Translations under genes and position numbers: made by a program
Assembly: GCA_037134895.1 (NCBI GenBank)
Contig: JBAXLI010000001.1
Span: 124,001 to 188,000 of the forward strand
Direction of reading: 5' to 3'
Origin: CAIRDP01 sp037134895
GTDB taxonomy: Bacteria; Bacteroidota; Bacteroidia; Bacteroidales; FEN-979
Length of the DNA: 64,000 nt
The notes under the pieces: model-generated
What the model saw: only the letters and a program-made list of their open reading frames with translations
What the model was told of the DNA's origin: nothing
Databases searched by the model: none
In this document: positions 42,740-51,576 of the stretch, piece after piece
How the letters are laid out: each line of letters starts with the position of its first letter
Position numbering within the stretch: position 1 is the stretch's first letter

Positions 42740-45100
42740 TTAATAGGTGAGATGTTTTCTTTCGGGGTAGCGGATGCCGTGCTTAACAAATTCGGTATGG
42801 ATGAGAGAGAGCAGGTGGCTTTTCACAATATTTTCATAAGCGATATTATGGATGAGAACCTTTATCCTGAATGTAAGTCCGAAATCACTGATCTCCTGGA
42901 ACAGCACCTCGGTCCTTCCCTGGACAACTGTTTTCTGCTCTTTCATGCAGGCTTCAATAATGTCGATCACTTCGAAGGGATCGGTCTGGTGAACAGTCTG
43001 AACGAACATTTCGATCACTCTGCCGCGGTCGGTGATGGTCCAGTTTTGCAGGTTCTGGGATAACAATGTATTGTTGGGGATTAGGATATCGGCGCCATAA
43101 TCATTTGTAACCATGGTAGCTCTGAGGTTGACCTCCCTGACCTTGCATTTACCCTGCCCGAAATCCAGGTAATCGCCAACAACGAAAGGCCGCTCAAACA
43201 CGATGATAAGTCCGGAAACCAGGTTGCTTACAAGATTCTGCAATCCGAAACCGATACCAACGCCTAATGCACCGAGGAACACCGCGAAATGTGTAAGTGG
43301 AAGTCCTGATGCCAGAAGACCTACAAGAAAGCCTGCAGTAATTATAAGCAGGCGGAACAGGAGAAGGTAACTTCCCAGCCTGCTTCTTTTATCAAGGCCG
43401 TGGTCATGCCGTGGTTCAAAAGTAAACCGCAACAATGCAGCAACTATAAAAGCAATGTAAACTGAAGCAAAGAAGGAAACTACGCTGAGCCAGGTAAATT
43501 CGGAGCTGCCGAGAGTTCTGTTCGCCAGGAGAAAATCTTTTACTGCCGATTTGGCCAGGTCGAAGAGGTTCAGATTATACAAATATGAAACAATAAGGAA
43601 TATGAAGGCAGCGAAGATCAGCAGGGGTTTTGTTTTTTCATACGCCAGTTTCGCATTGATACGTATGGTATTAAATTCCTTGTTAAAAAAATATGCAATG
43701 ATTTCAAGGTAATCCAGCAAGGTAAAGATTGCTACCCGCAATACCATGGCAATAATCGCAAGGCTGTAAGCTGCTAAAATGACAGACCTTCCAAGTGTAT
43801 AGTTCCCCCATATTACCAGCACCCACCCAATGATGAGGTGTAGCGCGAAGAAATAAATAAGCGGCCGTATGAACTTTATATTGACAAGCCCGTAGGTTGG
43901 AAGGGATTTCAATATTTTATAAACCGGGATCAGCAGAAGTATGGATAAAACATATATAAAACGACCTATAAACGTTGGGGTGACAAAGAAATTGATAAGG
44001 TAAAGCAGAAGGAATACTGCAACGAATGTAATAAGGAGGAATTTGTTTATCTGCGGATGTTGTTTCAGAGTCAGCATAGTGGTTGAAAACGTTATGCCGA
44101 TAAAAATAAACTCGAGGAATGCATGGGGAGGATGAACGAAAAGAAATGGAGAGAGCGCCATTCCCATGATGATGGATGCGGTTTTCGGATGTTTCTCAAG
44201 AAATTTCAGCTGGACATCTTTCAGGATTTTCTTTTTCCGAAGTTCATCATTAAAGAGTTTGATGGGGATAAGGCATAAGAGGAACAGAAGGACCCTGAAA
44301 ATAAGGATCCTCCAGATCGACATTTTACCGTAATATTTGATCGACTCGAGGGTCTGCTGAAAACTGGCCTTGATGACTTCGACGATACTGAGAGGATAAG
44401 CTTCGGGGGAGGATTTCCAGAGTGGGGGCAGTTCTCTGTTGATCATTGTAGTTTCTTCCTTCTGCAATAAGTTAGAAATATCGGAGAAGAAAAGATAAAT
44501 CCGGGAGTGGGTTTCAACTATTTTGTTTTCAATAGACGTATTCTTTTTAAGGGAAGAAAGGATATTGTTTTCAGCCAGCTGCTGCCGGTTTATTAAACCG
44601 TTCACAGCTTCCTTGAAATTTTCGAAGAAAGCACTGTCTGTCTGGGTCCGGAAGTCTGATATTTCATGTTTTATCCGATCGATTTCCATGGCCTTTTTAA
44701 CAAGAATTTCGTTTACTTTATGAACCCTGCGCTGCCATTTGGATATATCATCAAGGATAGAAGCAACCCTCATTTTCATATTGTAAACAGAGCGGATATT
44801 CAGCGATTGCTGATTTTCATAAAAGGTAATTTTTAAAAGCTCAATAATTGTTTCATGTTCCCTGAACTGATTAAATATGGCTACTGAATCAATATGCAGT
44901 TCATCACGGTTGAGATAAAGTTCATTAAGCTGAGTGTAACTTTCGCTGATCCATGAGGAGGGATTAACCAGGTATACCGGCTTTCTGATCGGCTGAGGCT
45001 GTGGTTTAATGGTTCCAACAGGCAGCTGGGCCATCAGGCTGAACGAAAGAAAGGCCAGAAGAAAAATTGCTGGAATTGAAATCTCATGCCGGTTAATCAT
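42740..45100 (-). CDS. Large MscS-family mechanosensitive channel
   Basis: 786 residues with a signal peptide (~1-25), a long N-terminal helical periplasmic part (~50-230), then about ten to eleven membrane helices. The MscS core is near the C-terminus: the pore helix GALGVGIGFGLQNLVSNLVS, then FERPFVVGDYLDFGQGKCKV and the beta domain VTNDYGADILIPNNTLLSQN. The Ala/Gly-rich TM3 and 'P-F-x-V-G-D' are diagnostic. Size and layout resemble the MscK/YbdG-like large group. It opens under membrane tension to release solutes. A candidate promoter is just upstream. The glycosidase genes follow within 12 bases, so they may share its transcript. Confidence 0.9.
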   Translation of the reverse strand: MINRHEISIPAIFLLAFLSFSLMAQLPVGTIKPQPQPIRKPVYLVNPSSWISESYTQLNELYLNRDELHIDSVAIFNQFREHETIIELLKITFYENQQSLNIRSVYNMKMRVASILDDISKWQRRVHKVNEILVKKAMEIDRIKHEISDFRTQTDSAFFENFKEAVNGLINRQQLAENNILSSLKKNTSIENKIVETHSRIYLFFSDISNLLQKEETTMINRELPPLWKSSPEAYPLSIVEVIKASFQQTLESIKYYGKMSIWRILIFRVLLFLLCLIPIKLFNDELRKKKILKDVQLKFLEKHPKTASIIMGMALSPFLFVHPPHAFLEFIFIGITFSTTMLTLKQHPQINKFLLITFVAVFLLLYLINFFVTPTFIGRFIYVLSILLLIPVYKILKSLPTYGLVNIKFIRPLIYFFALHLIIGWVLVIWGNYTLGRSVILAAYSLAIIAMVLRVAIFTLLDYLEIIAYFFNKEFNTIRINAKLAYEKTKPLLIFAAFIFLIVSYLYNLNLFDLAKSAVKDFLLANRTLGSSEFTWLSVVSFFASVYIAFIVAALLRFTFEPRHDHGLDKRSRLGSYLLLFRLLIITAGFLVGLLASGLPLTHFAVFLGALGVGIGFGLQNLVSNLVSGLIIVFERPFVVGDYLDFGQGKCKVREVNLRATMVTNDYGADILIPNNTLLSQNLQNWTITDRGRVIEMFVQTVHQTDPFEVIDIIEACMKEQKTVVQGRTEVLFQEISDFGLTFRIKVLIHNIAYENIVKSHLLSLIHTEFVKHGIRYPERKHLTY

Positions 45101-45124
45101 ATGATGGATGATTTAGGTATACTA

Positions 45125-45132
45125 CAAATATA
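45125..45132 (-). promoter_or_regulatory. Candidate -7 box for the MscS-led operon
   Basis: TATATTTG on the minus strand, 25 bases before the MscS-family start, in an AT-rich gap of 113 bases. No -33 TTTG at the usual distance. Confidence 0.4.
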
Positions 45133-45213
45133 CTTTTTATCTTTTATTAATCATTTTTTAACACGGGGCTGATGTTCGTTGTTCCTTTTCTTTTCCTTTG
45201 AATTTCCCTTTTA

Positions 45214-46812
45214 CTACTTCACAGGGATCGTAAAAGAAAATTCACTCCCTATACCAGGCACACTTACAACCCTGATACTTCCACCGTGTTTTTCTACGAA
45301 TTCCTTACAGAGAATCAGCCCGAGACCACTTCCTCTTTCATCGCTGGTGCCAGGGGAGGAATAACTCTGGTCGATCCGGAATAACTTCTCGACAACGCTC
45401 TTCGTCATTCCCGTCCCATTGTCTTTCACGGTGATTTCAATCATCCCAGGCTTCTCCTTCATCCCGACTGAAACCAGGCCTCCCGGCCTGGTAAATTTCA
45501 GTGCATTTGATACCAGGTTCCTCAGGATGGTCTGCATCATTGGCTTGTCGGCATATACCACAGCAATTTCAGGCATCTCCTGCACAACCGAGATGGATTT
45601 CTGAATCGCTGTTCCCGACAACAGGTCAATCACACTGCTGACCATAGTGTTCAGCTCAAAATATTCAGGGGCAAATTCCATCCTGCCTGTCTGTGTTCTT
45701 GACCATTCCAGAAGGTTCCCCAGGAGGTTCATAACACGAATTGCCGACCGGTTGATAATGGTGGCATATTTCTCGCTGCCCTCCTGGTTCTTTGCCATGA
45801 TCTGTTCGAGAAGGAGGCCGCTGAAACCAAGTATGCTGCTGAACGGACCCCTGAGGTCATGGGCAATGATTGAGAAAAATTTGTCTTTTGTGGCATTGAG
45901 TTCCTTTAGACGTGACTCATTTTCCCGCAAAATAACCTCAGATCTTTTCAGGGCATCCACATCGTGGATTATGCTAAGCATGCATTTTTGTCCGCTGATT
46001 TCAAACAGATCGGCTGAAACTAATCCATAGAAAATTTCACCTGATTTCTTTCTGAATGAAGTTTCGAAATTTAATACCGCGCCTTTTGTCTGAAGCAGTC
46101 CGATTAGTTTCTGACGATCGGAGACTTCCCCCCAGAGTTCGAGCTCCAGTGTGGTTTTACCAATGATGTCCTCCTTAAGGTACCCGGCAAGCCGCTGGAT
46201 GCTGTCATTGACCTCGATGATAGTTCCCTCCGAGAGTGCAGTGATAAGAATTATGTCGGGACTGTTATGAAAAGCCTTTGCAAACTTTTCTTCACTTTTC
46301 ATCAGTTCTTCCTCTGACAACCTTCGTTCAAGCTCTCCTGCAGCTCTGACCCCTACCAGGTTGAGAATAGATTCGGCCAGGCTTATGTCTTTCAAAGGTT
46401 TGATCCCGATAGCGGCGATCAACCCTATCGGTTTGCCCGAATACCCCCAAAGGGTTGTCCCGACGTAGCTTTCAGCGACCATATCCTGAAGCACAACATC
46501 TTTGGGAAATAGCTGCCTCACTCTCTCGGGGAAACAGCATATCGTCTTACCAACCACATCCCCGCAAGGGGTATCCTTAAGGGTATAACTTACATTATCC
46601 TCAAACTTTCCATTATAATAAACTGCCAAAGTCCTGGCCGAAAGGATATCACCCAGAAGCTTGTCAATACAGATGTAGTCCATTTCAAGGATCTCTGCCA
46701 GGAATTTCGCCAGAGCCGCGAAAAAATCCTCTCCCCGGGAAGTCCATTCCGATCTTGCAAGGAATAAGGCAGTTTCCTGAATCAAATTATGATCTGGGTT
46801 TATTTTTGCCAT
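45214..46812 (-). CDS. Sensor histidine kinase (GAF-PAS-HisKA-HATPase)
   Basis: 532 residues, soluble. The GAF domain (~15-165) has the pattern LKDTPCGDVVGKTICCFPER and ESYVGTTLWGYSGKPIGLIA. PAS is at ~170-295 (ITALSEGTIIEVNDSIQRLA). HisKA has H318 in IIAHDLRGPFSSILGF. The HATPase has NLVSNALKFTRPG, DNGTGMTKS and ERGSGLGLILCKEF. All catalytic residues are intact. No receiver is attached and no regulator gene is adjacent, so its partner is elsewhere (an orphan kinase). It is divergent from the small secreted-protein gene, and the 123-base gap carries the promoter for that gene. Confidence 0.91.
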   Translation of the reverse strand: MAKINPDHNLIQETALFLARSEWTSRGEDFFAALAKFLAEILEMDYICIDKLLGDILSARTLAVYYNGKFEDNVSYTLKDTPCGDVVGKTICCFPERVRQLFPKDVVLQDMVAESYVGTTLWGYSGKPIGLIAAIGIKPLKDISLAESILNLVGVRAAGELERRLSEEELMKSEEKFAKAFHNSPDIILITALSEGTIIEVNDSIQRLAGYLKEDIIGKTTLELELWGEVSDRQKLIGLLQTKGAVLNFETSFRKKSGEIFYGLVSADLFEISGQKCMLSIIHDVDALKRSEVILRENESRLKELNATKDKFFSIIAHDLRGPFSSILGFSGLLLEQIMAKNQEGSEKYATIINRSAIRVMNLLGNLLEWSRTQTGRMEFAPEYFELNTMVSSVIDLLSGTAIQKSISVVQEMPEIAVVYADKPMMQTILRNLVSNALKFTRPGGLVSVGMKEKPGMIEITVKDNGTGMTKSVVEKLFRIDQSYSSPGTSDERGSGLGLILCKEFVEKHGGSIRVVSVPGIGSEFSFTIPVK

Positions 46813-46873
46813 AGCTGAATTGTATTAATTTTTGTTGAAACAATCTGTCATTTCCTGCAAATTCCGCAGATAT

Positions 46874-46903
46874 TTTGGGAATGCAAAATATATATTACTT
46901 TTG
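46874..46903 (+). promoter_or_regulatory. Bacteroidota-type promoter (TTTG - 18 nt - TACTTTTG)
   Basis: TTTG at 46874-46877 and TACTTTTG at 46896-46903 match the -33 (TTTG) and -7 (TAnnTTTG) elements with an 18-base spacer, near the usual 19-21. The start codon follows 32 bases later. This is one of the two most complete promoters in the window. Confidence 0.6.
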
Positions 46904-46935
46904 TTCAATAACCAAACATACAAAAAATCAGAACT

Positions 46936-47406
46936 ATGAAAAAGTATTTATTACTCATTGCAGTATTATTTGTTGGCTCATTCTCATGGGCACAGTCGAA
47001 CAAGGAAGAAATCGACCTTATGCAGGCAGCATTCGGCAAAGATAAAAAGTCGGTAGTTGCTGAATTCGTGAAGGTAAATGATGCACAGAAGGCAGCTTTC
47101 TGGAAGCTCTATGATGAATATGAAACCCAGCGTAAAGCTCTTGGCAGGGAACGTATCGAGCTTCTGAAGCAATATGCCGACCATTATTTTGACTTTACCC
47201 CGGTCCAGGCCGATGAGTGGACAAAGAAGGTGATTTCACTTGGTAAAAGGACCGACGATCTGATCGCCAGCTACTATGGCAAGGTTAAAGCGATCTCTGA
47301 CGGCATTATTGCAACCCAGTTTTTTCAGATCGAAAATTACATCCTGGCCAGTATCCGTATGCAGATCCTGCAGAACGTGCCTTTCATTCAAAAGCAAACG
47401 AAGTAA
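46936..47406 (+). CDS. Small secreted helical protein of unknown function
   Basis: 156 residues with a clear signal peptide (MKKYLLLIAVLFVGSFSWAQ, then SNKEE). The mature part is predicted all-helical and rich in charged residues. Sections such as AAFWKLYDEYETQRKALGRE and ADEWTKKVISLGKRTDDLIA suggest a long antiparallel helical bundle, somewhat like small periplasmic Spy/CpxP-type proteins. That is only a shape resemblance, without the LTxxQ motif. It lies 43 bases upstream of the cytochrome b gene on the same strand and is preceded by a good promoter. It could be an accessory of the respiratory module or an independent gene. Confidence 0.75.
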   Translation: MKKYLLLIAVLFVGSFSWAQSNKEEIDLMQAAFGKDKKSVVAEFVKVNDAQKAAFWKLYDEYETQRKALGRERIELLKQYADHYFDFTPVQADEWTKKVISLGKRTDDLIASYYGKVKAISDGIIATQFFQIENYILASIRMQILQNVPFIQKQTK

Positions 47407-47449
47407 ATCCGCATGCCGGCAATGATCCGGTGAGCATCCGGACCAATGT

Positions 47450-48712
47450 ATGCGAAACATTTTTTTACATTTACACCCGGTTAAGGTCAGCGAGCAATCG
47501 CTGACCTTTCATCGTACTTTCGGGCTGGGAGGAATGGCGGCACTGCTGATCGTCGTTCAGGTCTGTACCGGCGTACTCCTGAGGTTTTATTATATCGCAA
47601 GCCCGGCGGAAGCGTATAATTCTGTTGTTTTTCTTACGAATCACGTACTCTTCGGGGCCTTTATCCGTAACATCCATTACTGGAGCGGGGTCTTCCTTCT
47701 GCTGATCGCCTTCTGCCATTTTCTCAGGGTTTTTTTTACAGGGGCTTACAGGGACATGCGCAGAGTCAACTGGCTGTTCGGACTGGCACTGCTGGCCATC
47801 ATCGTATTTTCCAACTTTACAGGCTACCTGCTTCCATGGGATCAGCTTGCATACTGGGCTATCACGGTCAGTACGAACATCATCGGGTACCTTCCTTTAA
47901 TTGGGGAAAGTCTGCGGATGGCCATAATCGGGGGCAAAGATCTGAACGCTCAAACGCTGCAGACATTTTTCACCTTCCATTCGGCCCTGCTGCCTTTTTT
48001 GCTGGTTGTGATCGTGATTTACCATTTCTGGAGGGTCAGGAAAGCCGGGGGGATCATGCTTCCTGCCAACGAAGAAAAGGGAGAACAGCTTAGCGTAATG
48101 CCCCACCTGGTTTACAGGGAATTCATTGTGGCCATAGTCCTGCTTGCCGTTATATTGCTTTTTGCAGCTCTTTTCAACGCCCCCCTTCTCGAAAAAGCAA
48201 ACCCGGCATACAGCATGAACCCAACAAAGGCTCCATGGTATTTTGCCGGCGTCCAGGAACTGCTGATGCATTTCCATCCGGTTTTTGCGGCTTTCATAAT
48301 TCCTGTCAGTGTTGTGATATTCCTGGCCTGGCTTCCATTCATCAATTTCGGAAGGCCTCCATCGGGACATTGGTTCATTTCAGATAAAGGCAGGCAATCA
48401 GCAAAAGCCACAGCAGCATTTGCTGTGGCGGTAACCCTTGCAGGAATTATTTTTAATGCCTTTATACTGAATTTCGAAATTGCCATGCCGGCTGTCCCGG
48501 CACTGATCAGCAATGGTATCCTTCCTCTTGGAATCCTGCTGCTGCTTATGGCTGCATTTTATCGCTTTTATCTAAGAGGATTCAGCCTTAGCAAAGAGGA
48601 ACTTGTACAGGCTGTCTTCGTATTCATTATTGCAGCATTTGTTCTTCTTACTCTTACAGGAATATTTTTCAGGGGGAAGGATATGGCGCTGGTATGGCCG
48701 TGGAAGGTATGA
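47450..48712 (+). CDS. Cytochrome b, b6-type fused with subunit IV-like part
   Basis: 420 residues, about nine membrane helices. Haem ligands are H76 and H90 (RNIHYWSGVF; AFCHFLRVF) and H177 and H192 (FTFHSALLP; IYHFWRVR). The 14-residue interval in the second pair is the b6-type value. FTGYLLPWDQLAYWA is the Qi/Qo-region signature. The quinol-oxidation loop reads KAPWYFAGVQEL, so the usual Glu of PEWY is replaced. The C-terminal half resembles subunit IV plus extra helices. It oxidises menaquinol with the Rieske protein encoded next. No cytochrome c1 gene is present, and the octaheme protein two genes on is the likely electron acceptor. Confidence 0.92.
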   Translation: MRNIFLHLHPVKVSEQSLTFHRTFGLGGMAALLIVVQVCTGVLLRFYYIASPAEAYNSVVFLTNHVLFGAFIRNIHYWSGVFLLLIAFCHFLRVFFTGAYRDMRRVNWLFGLALLAIIVFSNFTGYLLPWDQLAYWAITVSTNIIGYLPLIGESLRMAIIGGKDLNAQTLQTFFTFHSALLPFLLVVIVIYHFWRVRKAGGIMLPANEEKGEQLSVMPHLVYREFIVAIVLLAVILLFAALFNAPLLEKANPAYSMNPTKAPWYFAGVQELLMHFHPVFAAFIIPVSVVIFLAWLPFINFGRPPSGHWFISDKGRQSAKATAAFAVAVTLAGIIFNAFILNFEIAMPAVPALISNGILPLGILLLLMAAFYRFYLRGFSLSKEELVQAVFVFIIAAFVLLTLTGIFFRGKDMALVWPWKV

Positions 48713-48719
48713 GATGATG

Positions 48720-48733
48720 TACGATTTACGATT
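48720..48733. repeat. Heptamer tandem repeat (TACGATT)2 in the cytochrome b-Rieske gap
   Basis: Two perfect copies of TACGATT, directly upstream of the Rieske ATG at 48740. The unit length matches the heptamer repeats at 62707-62768. Confidence 0.6.
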
Positions 48734-48739
48734 TGTAAA

Positions 48740-49261
48740 ATGAGTGATCAAACGGCGGGTTCAGATTCAAATACAGTTCCAGGGAGAATATCCCGCCGGA
48801 ATTTTTTCGGGATGGCGTGGAAGGGTCTTGGAATACTCGCCGGCCTGGAGACCCTGGGGATGATATCCGCATACATATTTTCAGGAAAGAGCAAGCATGC
48901 TGTAAAGCCAAAGCAGATGCTGGATGCAGGATCAGTGGATTCTTTTGCGCCGGGATCGGTGAATGCTTTCATGGGTGGGAGGTTTTACCTGGTCAGGATG
49001 CAGGATGGCGGATTTATAGCACTTTCGCTGAGGTGCACGCATCTTGGTTGCTCGGTTTCCTGGGAACAAAATAAAAACAGGTTTATTTGTCCGTGCCACT
49101 CCTCGGCTTTTGATATCAGCGGGGAGGTAATCAACCCGCCTGCTGTCAGGGCCCTGAGCTATTATCCGGTACTTATTGAAAACGGACAGGTAAAGGTTGA
49201 CATCGGAACGCTCAAAGAAAGAAATTCATTCAGGAAAGACCAGCTTGTTTATGCGCCATGA
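48740..49261 (+). CDS. Rieske iron-sulfur protein
   Basis: 173 residues. It has an N-terminal RRNFFG twin-arginine-like motif (19-24), then a membrane anchor (~25-48). The [2Fe-2S] ligands lie in CTHLGC (C99, H101, C104) and CPCHSSAFD (C117, C119, H120). These include the two disulfide cysteines of high-potential Rieske proteins. It accepts the first electron from menaquinol at the cytochrome b Qo site and passes it to a c-type haem. It is preceded by a 27-base gap with a heptamer repeat and overlaps the multiheme cytochrome gene by 4 bases (ATGA), which supports a single complex. Confidence 0.94.
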   Translation: MSDQTAGSDSNTVPGRISRRNFFGMAWKGLGILAGLETLGMISAYIFSGKSKHAVKPKQMLDAGSVDSFAPGSVNAFMGGRFYLVRMQDGGFIALSLRCTHLGCSVSWEQNKNRFICPCHSSAFDISGEVINPPAVRALSYYPVLIENGQVKVDIGTLKERNSFRKDQLVYAP

Positions 49262-51576
49262 ATAAGAGAGCCTGGAATACCGCCGGATTTGCCGCCACCC
49301 TGGTGATTGTGCTCAGCTTTCCCTTGTCGCTGCTCATGAACCGCCATGGGAATGAAGCGGAGCCTGGCCAGGCCGTATTTACAGGAGGAAAATCATGCAT
49401 TGAATGCCATCAGAAAGAGTACAGGCTCTGGAAGGGTTCCGATCATGAAAAGGCCATGAGCGTGGCAACCGACAGCAGTGTTCTCGGTGATTTTAACAAT
49501 GCTTCATTCACCTTCAACGGCAAGACGTCGAAATTCTTCAGGAAGGGCGGAAAGTTCTTTGTGTTTACCGAAGGGGTCGGAGGGAAGATGGCGGAATATG
49601 AGATTACACATACCTTTGGGGTCAGGCCCTTGCAGCAATACCTCATTCCCTTTGACAAAGGCAGATACCAATGTCTTCCCATCGCATGGAATACCCAGGA
49701 AAAAAAGTGGTTCCAGATGGCTGGCATGGTTTACAACCCCGAGGATCTGAAACCCGACAACTGGTTGTACTGGACAAACCAGGCCCAGAACTGGAACAGC
49801 ATGTGCGCCGAATGTCATTCGACCAACCTGCAAAAGAATTATAGCCTGGACTCAGGTTCATATCGTACCACCTGGAGCGATATCAGCGTGAACTGCGAAG
49901 CCTGCCACGGTCCGGGCTCAGCACATATCGAATGGGCCAGGCTTCCCGAGATGGCCAGGCCCCAGGACAACAATGCGGCACTGGTGGTTAGAACCAGCAG
50001 GATCCCATCCCGCCAATATGTTGAATCCTGCGCTCCCTGTCATGCAAGAAGAAGTTCTTTCGGCCCGTATAATTTTGCTCATCCTGAATTTATGAACAAC
50101 GCACTGCCGCAGTTGCCCGTGCCGCCGTATTATTATGTTGACGGACAGTTCCTGGATGAGGATTACGAATACGGATCGTTCACCCAGAGTAAAATGTACA
50201 TGAAGGATGTGCGTTGCGGAGACTGCCACGACCCTCACAGCCTGAAAAGAAAATCTGAAGGGAATGCATTATGCACTCAATGCCACAGGGCGGATGAGTA
50301 TGATACTTACAACCATCATTTTCATAAAGCAAGGGGTGAAGCAGGCAGTTCGTTCGTGAACAAGGAAGGGAAAAGACTCGGTGCGGGCGACGGGAATCTT
50401 TGCCGTGACTGCCATATGCCGGGGAGGTATTATATGGGAATAGACCACAGGTACGACCATAGCATGAGAATACCCAGGCCCGACCTTTCAATTAAACTGG
50501 GCACGCCCAATGCCTGCATAGTATGCCATGATGACAAGAACAACCAATGGGCGCTTCAGAATGTTAGTAAATGGTACGGTGAGAAAAGGAAACCGCATTA
50601 CGGGAGCATACTTGCCGATGCTGCAGAGGGGAAAGCCGGGGCCGATTCCGGATTGCTGAGGATTATCAGCAGTAACCTGTATCCTGAGATCATCAGGGCG
50701 ACAGCTATACAATACCTCAGTGCCTATCCGGGCCATGGTGCTCAGATGGCTGTACGCAAAGCCTGCGGAGACCCTGATCCTTTGCTGAGATATACCGCCG
50801 TTGAGAATTTCATGTCGGCCGATTCGGCAGAATTGTTCCGCGTAATTTCACCCCTGCTGGATGACCCCATAAAGGCAGTCCGCATGCAAGCCGCCAACAG
50901 GCTATCCGCATACAAAAAAGAAGTGTTTAATGAAATACAATACAGGCTGTTTTTAAAGTCACTTGATGAGTACCGCAGATCCCAGGAATATGTTGCAGAT
51001 TTTCCCTCCGGCAGGTACAACCTGGGAAATTTTTATGCAAAGCTTAAGGATCTGTCCAGGGCGGAAGAAAGCTATCGCGAGGCCATACGTATTGATGAGC
51101 TGTTCTATCCTGCAAAAGCAAACCTTGTTCTGATTTATTACCAGCAGGGGAAGACCGATTCGGTGATCAGTTTATGCCGTAATATGATATCGACCCATCC
51201 GGAACTGAGTGACGGATATTATTATCTGGCCCTGCTTTATGGGGAGCAGAAACGGTATGCTGAAGCTATTAATCTGCTGGAAACTGCTGTAATCAAAGCG
51301 AGGGGGAATACCAGGATTTTGTATAACCTTGGGTTGCTGTACCAGATGACAGGGCAAAATGAAAGATGTGTTGCAACACTGGAAAAAGCGCTGGTTGCCG
51401 ATCCCTGCGGTTTTGACGTGCTTTATGCTCTTTATGCGTTCTTCATGAATCATAATGATAAGGCAAAGGCGAAGCTGTATGTTGAAAAATTAAAAATCTG
51501 CTTCCCGGGAGAGAAGCAGGTAACGGATCTTTACAATGATTTTATACTACAAAATCCAGGTAATTCCCGGTATTGA
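49258..51576 (+). CDS. Octaheme c-type cytochrome with HEAT-like and TPR repeats
   Basis: 772 residues with an N-terminal membrane anchor/signal (~8-27). Eight CXXCH motifs are visible, starting at residues 47, 183, 213, 258, 320, 339, 382 and 420, the cytochrome c-554/multiheme type. Many additional histidines (e.g. HHFHKARG, IDHRYDHSM) can act as distal ligands. Residues ~450-560 look like HEAT-type helical repeats (ATAIQYLSAYPGHG; DPDPLLRYTAVENF). At least four TPRs follow (YNLGNFYAKLKDLSRAEESY; LYNLGLLYQMTGQNERCVAT). It is probably the electron exit of the b-Rieske module in the periplasm, with the TPR part docking a partner. Its 3' end overlaps a convergent ATPase gene by 35 bases. Confidence 0.92.
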   Translation: MNKRAWNTAGFAATLVIVLSFPLSLLMNRHGNEAEPGQAVFTGGKSCIECHQKEYRLWKGSDHEKAMSVATDSSVLGDFNNASFTFNGKTSKFFRKGGKFFVFTEGVGGKMAEYEITHTFGVRPLQQYLIPFDKGRYQCLPIAWNTQEKKWFQMAGMVYNPEDLKPDNWLYWTNQAQNWNSMCAECHSTNLQKNYSLDSGSYRTTWSDISVNCEACHGPGSAHIEWARLPEMARPQDNNAALVVRTSRIPSRQYVESCAPCHARRSSFGPYNFAHPEFMNNALPQLPVPPYYYVDGQFLDEDYEYGSFTQSKMYMKDVRCGDCHDPHSLKRKSEGNALCTQCHRADEYDTYNHHFHKARGEAGSSFVNKEGKRLGAGDGNLCRDCHMPGRYYMGIDHRYDHSMRIPRPDLSIKLGTPNACIVCHDDKNNQWALQNVSKWYGEKRKPHYGSILADAAEGKAGADSGLLRIISSNLYPEIIRATAIQYLSAYPGHGAQMAVRKACGDPDPLLRYTAVENFMSADSAELFRVISPLLDDPIKAVRMQAANRLSAYKKEVFNEIQYRLFLKSLDEYRRSQEYVADFPSGRYNLGNFYAKLKDLSRAEESYREAIRIDELFYPAKANLVLIYYQQGKTDSVISLCRNMISTHPELSDGYYYLALLYGEQKRYAEAINLLETAVIKARGNTRILYNLGLLYQMTGQNERCVATLEKALVADPCGFDVLYALYAFFMNHNDKAKAKLYVEKLKICFPGEKQVTDLYNDFILQNPGNSRY

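Noticed and set aside
42740..45100. Potassium-efflux KefA/MscK assignment
   Set aside because: Size is similar, but only the MscS core is certain. The N-terminal part was too divergent to name the exact subtype.
47407..47449. Terminator hairpin (TCCGG ... CCGGA) between the small secreted protein and cytochrome b genes
   Set aside because: The stem is only five pairs and no T run follows, so it is not a convincing terminator.
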